Shown here: in pieces, positions 13,965 to 19,017 of the stretch
Numbering within the stretch: position 1 is the first letter of the stretch
Layout of the letters: the number at the start of each line of letters is the position of its first letter
Assembly (NCBI GenBank): GCA_002068375.1
Contig: MVZL01000008.1
Span: 1 to 19,017 of the forward strand
From: Tenericutes bacterium ADurb.BinA155
GTDB lineage: Bacteria; Bacillota_I; Bacilli_A; RFN20; CAG-826
Reading direction: 5' to 3'
Length of the DNA: 19,017 nt
Translations under genes and position numbers: made by a program
The notes under the pieces: generated by a model
Database searches by the model: none
The model's input: only the letters and a program-made list of their open reading frames with translations
Told to the model about the DNA's origin: nothing

Positions 13965-16598
13965 TTAGTTCCCCTTATAAGCGTCTTTAAGAATCTGAAC
14001 CATGTCGCTGACTAAGGGTAAGCGCGGGTTCGCCGGGGTGCACTGGTCTTCATAGGCCAGGTAGGCGATATCCTGGAGCTTCGACATATAGTCCTTCTCG
14101 TCGGGGATGATCGACTGGAAGTTCATGTCGATGCCAACGTCTTTGGCTAAGGCGGTGACCGCATTCGCTAAGACTTCGGCCGCTTCGGACTTGTCCTTGG
14201 CTTTCAAACCGAGCATCTGGCAGATCTCAAGATACTTTTGATCGCATTGATACTCTTCGTATTTCGGCCAGAGGGCGAGTTTGGTCGGCGTGGTTCCGTT
14301 ATAGCGGATGACATGCGGGAGCAAAATCGCGCAGGTCCGACCATGGACGGTGTGGAATTCGGCGCCGACTTTGTGGGCCAAGCTATGGACGAGGCCAAGG
14401 AAGGCGTTAGCGAAGGCCATACCGGCGATCGTCGCGGCGTTATGCATCTTTTCACGAGCAACAAGATCGTGCTTGCCGTCTTTGACCGCCCGCGGGAGAT
14501 AAGCAAAGACGAGTTTGATCGCTTCTAAGGCCAAGCCATCGGTGAAGTCGCTCGCCATGACCGAGGTATAAGCTTCGATCGCGTGGGTGAGGACGTCCAT
14601 TCCGGTTTCGGCGGTCGAGCGGGCCGGGAGATTCGTGGTGAATTCCGGATCGACGATCGCGATGCTCGGGGTGAGAGAGTAATCGGTTAAAGGATACTTT
14701 TTGTTGTGGGCTTTATCCGAGATGACGGCAAAGGGCGAAACTTCGCTTCCGGTGCCCGAAGTGGTCGGGATGCAAATGAGTTTGCTCTTCCGTCCAAGTT
14801 CCGGATACTTGAAGGCCCGTTTCCGGATATCCATGAACTTCTGCTTCAGGTCATCGAAATTGACCTCGGGGTGCTCATAGAAGATCCACATGCCTTTGGC
14901 GGCGTCCATGCTGGAGCCTCCGCCCAAAGCGATGATGGTATCGGGCTTAAACTGCTCCATGATCGCGACGCCTTTGCGGACGGTCTCGATGTCGGGATCG
15001 GGTTCGACCTCAGCGAAGAGCTGATAGGTGACCGGAGTCCGGCGTTGATTGAGTTCATCGACAATCTTATTGAGGAAGCCGAGCTCGACCATGCTGCGAT
15101 CGGTTACGATGAAGACCTTGCCGACCTCTTTGCACGAACGGAGGTATTGGATCGAATTGCGTTCGAAATAGATCTTTTGCGGAACTTTGAACCATTGCAT
15201 GGTATTTCTCCTTTTTCCGACTTTTTTGATGTTGAGCAAGTTGATTGCCGAAACGTTGCCGCCGACGGAGTTGTGGCCATAGGAGCCGCAGCCGAGGGTG
15301 AGCGAAGGGAGGAAGGAGTTATAGACATTGCCAATGCCGCCGAAAGTCGAAGGCGAATTCCAGATGACCCGGAGGGCTTTGACTTTATCGCCAAAGGCAT
15401 CAGACATCGCCTGTTCTTTGCAGTGGATTGCCGCCGAGTGGCCTAAGCCACCGAATTCGAGCATTTGTTCGCATTTATCGAAGCCTTCTTCCGGTCCTTT
15501 GACCTTATAGAAAGCAAGAATCGGCGAGAGCTTTTCTCGGGACATCGGTTCTTCGGGCCCGACGGAGTCGCAGCTGACTCCGATGATCGAAATATCATCG
15601 GGAACGCTGAAGCCAGATTGCTTCGCGATCCATTGGGGCGACATCCCGGCAACGGCCGGATTGAGTTTCGCCATGGCAACGTTCTTATCGCCTTTGGTGA
15701 CCCCGAACATGAACTTCTCGAGTTTGGTCTTTTCTTCTTGGTTGGCAAAGTAAACTTTGAAACGCGCGAACTTTTTGGTGATCGACTCGTATATCGACTC
15801 GTCAATGAAGACGGCGGACTCAGAGGCGCAGATCATTCCGTTATCGAAGGCTTTCGAAAGGACGACGTCATTCACGGTCTGATCCTGGTCGCAGCTTTCG
15901 TTGATGTAGCACGGGACATTGCCCGCCCCGACCCCGAGCGCGGGTTTGCCGCAGCTATAGGCGGCCTTCACCATCGCGTTGCCGCCGGTGGCAAGAATCG
16001 TGGCGACGCCCGGATGCTGCATTAAGGCCGTCGTGGCTTCCATCGAAGGGTTCTCAATCCACTGAATGCAATCTTTCGGAGCCCCAGCCGCTTCAGCCGC
16101 TTCTTTCATCACGATTGCGGCAGCTTTGGAACTCTGTTGGGCATTCGGGTGGAAGGCGAAAATGATCGGATTCCGGGTCTTGATGCAAATCAAGGATTTA
16201 AAGATGACGGTTGAAGTCGGATTGGTGACCGGGGTGATCCCGGCGACGACGCCGACCGGCTCCGCGATTTCGGTGATCCCGGAAACCGGGTCATCCGAAA
16301 TGATGCCGACCGTCTTCGTATGGCGCATGTTGTTCACGACATACTCGCAAGCGAAGAGGTTCTTCGTGGCCTTATCTTCGAAGACACCCCGTTTGGTCTC
16401 TTCGATGGCCTTGCGGGCCAAGTCACCATGGTGATCGAGGCCAGCGACCGACATTTTGGCGACGATGTAATCGATCTTCTCTTGGTCGTAGTTGGCGAAT
16501 TCGTCGAGGGCTTTTAAGCCTTTTTCGACCAAGGCATTCACTTCCGCTTCCGCGGCGGCTTTCCGCTCTTCTGGAGTCGGGACTTTCGTTTCAGACAT
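13965..16598 (-). CDS. adhE: Bifunctional acetaldehyde/alcohol dehydrogenase AdhE
   Basis: The 877-residue protein is full length (E. coli AdhE is 891). It converts acetyl-CoA to acetaldehyde and then ethanol, oxidising two NADH. The N-terminal CoA-acylating aldehyde dehydrogenase (about 1-440) has GVGAGNVP at 222-229 and the catalytic Cys257 in the FDNGMICASE motif. A linker leads to the iron-dependent alcohol dehydrogenase domain (about 465-877) with GGGSSMDAAKG at 559-569 and the four metal ligands D668, H672, H738 and H752, whose spacing equals that of the E. coli enzyme. Such proteins form long filaments (spirosomes). The ATG is one base after the rex stop (TAACATG), with GAGGAGG inside rex, so it is translated with rex and controlled by the rex promoter. 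No internal promoter or terminator was seen between rex and adhE. Confidence 0.97.
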   Translation of the reverse strand: MSETKVPTPEERKAAAEAEVNALVEKGLKALDEFANYDQEKIDYIVAKMSVAGLDHHGDLARKAIEETKRGVFEDKATKNLFACEYVVNNMRHTKTVGIISDDPVSGITEIAEPVGVVAGITPVTNPTSTVIFKSLICIKTRNPIIFAFHPNAQQSSKAAAIVMKEAAEAAGAPKDCIQWIENPSMEATTALMQHPGVATILATGGNAMVKAAYSCGKPALGVGAGNVPCYINESCDQDQTVNDVVLSKAFDNGMICASESAVFIDESIYESITKKFARFKVYFANQEEKTKLEKFMFGVTKGDKNVAMAKLNPAVAGMSPQWIAKQSGFSVPDDISIIGVSCDSVGPEEPMSREKLSPILAFYKVKGPEEGFDKCEQMLEFGGLGHSAAIHCKEQAMSDAFGDKVKALRVIWNSPSTFGGIGNVYNSFLPSLTLGCGSYGHNSVGGNVSAINLLNIKKVGKRRNTMQWFKVPQKIYFERNSIQYLRSCKEVGKVFIVTDRSMVELGFLNKIVDELNQRRTPVTYQLFAEVEPDPDIETVRKGVAIMEQFKPDTIIALGGGSSMDAAKGMWIFYEHPEVNFDDLKQKFMDIRKRAFKYPELGRKSKLICIPTTSGTGSEVSPFAVISDKAHNKKYPLTDYSLTPSIAIVDPEFTTNLPARSTAETGMDVLTHAIEAYTSVMASDFTDGLALEAIKLVFAYLPRAVKDGKHDLVAREKMHNAATIAGMAFANAFLGLVHSLAHKVGAEFHTVHGRTCAILLPHVIRYNGTTPTKLALWPKYEEYQCDQKYLEICQMLGLKAKDKSEAAEVLANAVTALAKDVGIDMNFQSIIPDEKDYMSKLQDIAYLAYEDQCTPANPRLPLVSDMVQILKDAYKGN

Positions 16599-16599
16599 G

Positions 16600-17241
16600 T
16601 TATTTTTCCTCCTCAGCGATTTGCTGATTCAAACGATGGGATAAGACGGCAAGCGACGAAGCCAAATTCACGTTTTCAATCACGATGTCGCTCGGAGTCT
16701 CGAGGTGAATTGGCGCAAAGTTCCAAAGGGCTTTAGCTCCCGAGGCAATCGCTTTATCGGCGACCGCTTGGGCAGCGCTCGAAGGAACGGTGATGATGAC
16801 GATGTGGGCATTAAGACGCGTCAGGAGGTTTGGAAGTTTCTCGATCGGGAAGACTTCCTTGCCATTGGGGAGTTTGCCTTGCTTAGCGGGATCGCTATCG
16901 AAGCCGCACAAGATCTTCAGGCCCATTTCTTTAAAGGCGGGGAAGTTCATTAGAGCGGCTCCAAGGTGGCCGACCCCGACGATCACGGCGCTGGTCACAT
17001 CCTTGTAACCTAAGAAGGTTTCAAGGTCATCGATCAGGTTTTGGAGGTTCCGGCCCTTTTTAGGCAAACCTGGTTCAGTCGAGATCGCTTGAAGGTCCTT
17101 GCGGACTTGTTCCTCGCTATAGCCGAGCTTCTGGGCGATCTTCGGTGAGGAGACATTGTCCTCTCCCGCTGCCTTTAGTTCTTTGAAGTACTTCAGATAC
17201 AAAGGGTAACGTTCCAATTGATTTTTTGAGAAGGCTTCCAT
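16600..17241 (-). CDS. rex: Redox-sensing transcriptional repressor Rex
   Basis: Rex proteins are dimers that bind operators when NADH is low and let go when NADH rises. The N-terminal winged helix has RYPLYLKYFKEL, VSSPKIAQKLGYSEEQVRKDL, then a Rossmann fold with GVGHLGAA (about 90-97) and GFDSDP, and a C-terminal helix for domain swapping. The usual FGEFGKRGVGY-like stretch after RKDL is replaced by AISTEPGLPKKGRN, so the wing region is atypical. About 213 residues is normal. ATG at 17241 is taken as start; GTG at 17244 directly before it is equally possible, as both are a proper distance from AAAGGA. It is the first gene of the operon, directly behind a promoter flanked by two dyads, so autoregulation is expected. 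Confidence 0.93.
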   Translation of the reverse strand: MEAFSKNQLERYPLYLKYFKELKAAGEDNVSSPKIAQKLGYSEEQVRKDLQAISTEPGLPKKGRNLQNLIDDLETFLGYKDVTSAVIVGVGHLGAALMNFPAFKEMGLKILCGFDSDPAKQGKLPNGKEVFPIEKLPNLLTRLNAHIVIITVPSSAAQAVADKAIASGAKALWNFAPIHLETPSDIVIENVNLASSLAVLSHRLNQQIAEEEK

Positions 17242-17256
17242 CACTTTAATTCCTTT

Positions 17257-17272
17257 CGGTATTTTTTTACCG
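17257..17272. promoter_or_regulatory. Candidate Rex operator 2, downstream of the -10
   Basis: CGGTATTTTTTTACCG is a dyad with 5-base arms CGGTA/TACCG around six T, placed 5 nt downstream of the -10, where the transcript would start. It shares the GGTA...TACC frame with operator 1 and partly matches the TTGTTAA-N4-TTAACAA Rex box. Binding here would block initiation. Confidence 0.6.
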
Positions 17273-17277
17273 CTATT

Positions 17278-17306
17278 ACTATAGTTAATGATTCCAAGCC
17301 TGTAAA
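17278..17306 (-). promoter_or_regulatory. Promoter of the rex-adhE-hfsABCD operon
   Basis: On the minus strand -35 TTTACA (complement of 17301-17306) and -10 TATAGT (complement of 17278-17283) are spaced by exactly 17 nt, about 37 nt upstream of the rex start. It is bracketed by the two dyads at 17257-17272 and 17313-17330. Confidence 0.75.
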
Positions 17307-17312
17307 GGGTTA

Positions 17313-17330
17313 TTGGTAACTTTTTACCGA
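17313..17330. promoter_or_regulatory. Candidate Rex operator 1, upstream of the -35
   Basis: TTGGTAACTTTTTACCGA contains the dyad GGTAA-N4-TTACC. Aligned with the clostridial Rex box TTGTTAA-N4-TTAACAA it keeps most positions but has G/C in place of T/A at the fourth position from each end. It ends 6 nt upstream of the -35. Confidence 0.6.
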
Positions 17331-17349
17331 TTAGGCGTTATATCCCACG

Positions 17350-17380
17350 AAAAAAAGCCGATTTCGCGAGGAAACTGGCT
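17350..17380 (-). terminator. Rho-independent terminator after the XRE-membrane gene
   Basis: On the minus strand AGCCAGTTTC and GAAATCGGCT form a 10-base stem with one A-C mismatch and one G-T pair, a CTCGC loop and a run of seven T. It lies 18 nt after the stop at 17399 and isolates the rex operon from genes upstream. Confidence 0.85.
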
Positions 17381-17398
17381 CTTTCGTTTTTGGAGATT

Positions 17399-18397
17399 TT
17401 AGTGCCAGGGGCCAATCGGGTAGAAGAAACTTAGCGATATCCCGCACAAAAGGATCGCGCAGCCTAAGAGAATCACGATCGTGAGGTTCAAGGCCTTTGT
17501 CACTTTGGGCGGGATTCCTTTAAAGAAAGAAATCAGAACGACAAGGATCAAGGCCGAATAAACGATGATTTGAAGGATCGGGAAAAAGCGGGTACCGTCG
17601 TGGATCTCGTAAATCTGCCAAGGGGAATAGTAACTATCGTAATAATGGATGACACCATCGACTTCGGCCCAGGTTTTAAAGTAGCCCCATGGGACGAAAA
17701 GAAGAACGATGGAAATAATGCTGAAGACTAATCCGATCCATGCCCAAGGATTCGCAAGCGGTTTGCGGGGAGCAATAACCGCCTCGGGTTTCGATTTGCG
17801 GTGGGAACGGATATACCAAAAGATGAAGAAACCGAAGGCCACCGCAGCGATGAGGAAGGCGCAAAGCCAAGCCCAGCCCGTCGCCTCGCCGGTCCCGACT
17901 TCGATGAAGGCCGCGATCGCTAAGCCTAAGAAGCTGGCGGTGAGGGCCGCGAAAACGATCAAGCCCGCCATCGCGAGCCCATTGGCTCTTTTACGATAAA
18001 TCAAAATGAGTAAAGGGAAGATGCCCAAGATGCAAATCAAGAGAAGAGCCATATCAATCCAGGTGGTCACTTCTCGAAGGTTGTAGATCATCGATAAGGC
18101 CATGACGGTAGAACTCAGAAGCGCCAGCAAGGCTGCGAAAACGATCCCAATCCACAAAAGCGGGGAGGCGTGCATGCGTTTTTCTTCCATCGCGGCGTTG
18201 TACTCTTCGACGCCAATAAGGCTATCGACGTTGGTGTCAAAGAGGCGGGAAAGTTGCTGCAAAGTCGGAAGGTCAGGGTAGCCTTTTCCCGTTTCCCATA
18301 CGCTCACGGCTTGCTGGGTGACGAATAAGGCGTGGGCGAGATCCTCCTGGGTCATTTCCTTGTCTTGGCGAAGCTTTTTCAAATTGTCTTTAAACAT
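17399..18397 (-). CDS. XRE-family HTH regulator fused to a seven-helix membrane domain
   Basis: The 332-residue protein begins with a Cro/C1-type helix-turn-helix (about 1-62: MFKDNLKKLRQDKEMTQEDL, then TQQAVSVWETGKGYPDLPTL), followed by about seven hydrophobic helices between residues 80 and 332. ATG at 18397 is chosen because the HTH family starts just there and GAGG lies upstream; a longer frame to 18466 has no homology or SD. Loops include an acidic/aromatic stretch (HYYDSYYSPWQIYEIHDG) between the fifth and sixth helices, probably extracellular. HTH-membrane fusions of this kind are common in Bacillota and usually act as membrane-bound local regulators; ligand and target are unknown. It follows the partial membrane protein gene by 114 nt and has its own candidate promoter. 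Confidence 0.85.
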   Translation of the reverse strand: MFKDNLKKLRQDKEMTQEDLAHALFVTQQAVSVWETGKGYPDLPTLQQLSRLFDTNVDSLIGVEEYNAAMEEKRMHASPLLWIGIVFAALLALLSSTVMALSMIYNLREVTTWIDMALLLICILGIFPLLILIYRKRANGLAMAGLIVFAALTASFLGLAIAAFIEVGTGEATGWAWLCAFLIAAVAFGFFIFWYIRSHRKSKPEAVIAPRKPLANPWAWIGLVFSIISIVLLFVPWGYFKTWAEVDGVIHYYDSYYSPWQIYEIHDGTRFFPILQIIVYSALILVVLISFFKGIPPKVTKALNLTIVILLGCAILLCGISLSFFYPIGPWH

Positions 18398-18422
18398 TTT
18401 TCTTTTTTCCTCGCCCCCACTA

Positions 18423-18440
18423 TTATCCCCGGGGCGATAA
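18423..18440. promoter_or_regulatory. Dyad overlapping the candidate promoter of the XRE-membrane gene
   Basis: TTATCCCCGGGGCGATAA has TTATC/GATAA arms around a CCCCGGGG core. On the minus strand it covers GATAAT, a plausible -10, with a weak TTGTTT -35 18 nt upstream. The position suggests an operator, possibly for the encoded regulator itself. Confidence 0.4.
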
Positions 18441-18511
18441 ATTCCAAACAAACTAATTTTGTGCACTCAAAAAAAGACCACGTTAACAGGCAATTATCAA
18501 ACGACGAATTT

Positions 18512-19017
18512 TTAATTTGTCTTTTTGAGGGCCCGAACCGTCTCAATCCAAAGGAAAGGGAGGGCGGGGAGAATCACGCCATAGCTGAGGAGAAGCGTCG
18601 GGATTGCGAAGACAAAATGAAGCGGGCCGCCTTTCCCGGAATAAGGTTCGCCATAGTCGTATAAAAAGACCCGATAAAACAATACGGAAACCGCGACCGT
18701 GAGAAAGAGGATAGCGACCGAGAAAAGCACGGCCCGAACCAGCGGGTACTTCTCGCCAAAGCCTAACCCTAGAGAAATCAAAAGCATCGGAACGGCTCCT
18801 AAGATCACCGCGTTCGTGATGCTGAGCCCACCCATCCCGGTGTCCCAGCCATATTGGGCCCCTTGATAAAGGGCGGTTAAGATGTAAGCCAAAAGAGCCG
18901 GCAAAAGGATGAGGCCCAAGCTAAAGCCGAAGCTTCGATGAAAGTTATGGGTAAGAAAAGAGACTAAAGACAAGACTGCTGATGCAAGGAAGCAAACCGC
19001 CGAACCGAAATAGCAGA
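18512..19017 (-). CDS. Multi-helix membrane protein of unknown function, 5' end cut by window
   Basis: The frame ends with TAA at 18512-18514 and stays open to base 19017, so the true start may lie outside the window; a TTG at 18973 lies within a predicted helix and is an unlikely start. The visible 167 or so residues hold about five hydrophobic helices with short loops and the C-terminus ETVRALKKTN. I recognise no family. It is upstream of, and on the same strand as, the XRE-membrane regulator and could be a functional partner, but a likely separate promoter for the regulator sits between them. Confidence 0.65.
   Translation of the reverse strand, partial: CYFGSAVCFLASAVLSLVSFLTHNFHRSFGFSLGLILLPALLAYILTALYQGAQYGWDTGMGGLSITNAVILGAVPMLLISLGLGFGEKYPLVRAVLFSVAILFLTVAVSVLFYRVFLYDYGEPYSGKGGPLHFVFAIPTLLLSYGVILPALPFLWIETVRALKKTN

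Noticed and set aside
14706..15446. Long open frame (246 codons) antisense to adhE
   Set aside because: It lies wholly within the well-supported adhE gene on the other strand, has no SD, and its length is explained by codon bias that removes stops on the opposite strand.
15465..16025. Open frame (186 codons) antisense to adhE
   Set aside because: Same reason; the sense strand carries the catalytic Cys257 region of AdhE.
1..19017. Recoded genetic code (TGA as Trp), considered because a Mollicutes-like relative was possible
   Set aside because: TGA ends hfsB, the DUF2804 gene and CotH copy 2 at expected positions, and Trp is encoded by TGG throughout.

Overview
The window (about 19 kb, roughly half G+C) looks like a chromosomal piece of an anaerobic, fermenting member of the Bacillota. 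Evidence is strong AAAGGAGG-type ribosome binding sites, Gram-positive style -35/-10 promoters with 17-nt spacers, lipoboxes of the LASC type, Rex, AdhE and [FeFe]-hydrogenases. TAA, TAG and TGA all end genes, so the standard code applies. The host is probably an uncultured gut-type Bacilli or Clostridia lineage, but the exact taxon cannot be read from the sequence. No rRNA, tRNA, IS element, CRISPR array or phage gene was seen, and no gene-free stretch exceeds 300 bases.

Layout. (1) 1-2898, plus strand: the 3' part of a glycoside hydrolase family 2 gene, then a membrane-anchored protein built from two copies of a YpmS-like domain, closed by a terminator that works in both directions. (2) 4675-2942, minus: a GPH-family sugar:cation symporter with its own good promoter. 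(3) 9266-4793, minus: two tandem CotH-kinase lipoproteins followed by a DUF2804 protein, ended by a perfect hairpin terminator. (4) 17241-9359, minus: a tightly packed six-gene operon, rex-adhE-hfsA-hfsB-hfsC-hfsD. (5) 19017-17399, minus: a membrane protein cut by the window end and an XRE regulator fused to about seven membrane helices, ended by a terminator.

The six-gene operon is the core of the window. Rex is expected to sense the NADH/NAD+ ratio. AdhE turns acetyl-CoA into ethanol and consumes two NADH. HfsA is a thioredoxin-like 2Fe-2S protein. HfsD is a ferredoxin-rich [FeFe]-hydrogenase with all catalytic loops and probably evolves H2. HfsB is a group C-like sensory hydrogenase with a PAS domain and no kinase. 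HfsC is a SpoIIE/PP2C phosphatase that probably relays the HfsB signal to an unknown target. The four-gene hfs arrangement is known from Thermoanaerobacterium saccharolyticum. Here it is joined to rex and adhE in one transcription unit, so both sinks for reducing power and a candidate H2/redox sensor share a single promoter.

That promoter (TTTACA-17-TATAGT) is flanked by two dyads, GGTAACTTTTTACC upstream and CGGTATTTTTTTACCG downstream. They resemble but differ from classical Rex boxes, and the encoded Rex is also unusual in the region that normally forms the DNA-binding wing. This is the most testable new observation here. Secondary points are the back-to-back palindromes between hfsD and the CotH genes, the surface-kinase/DUF2804 cluster, and the duplicated YpmS-like protein.
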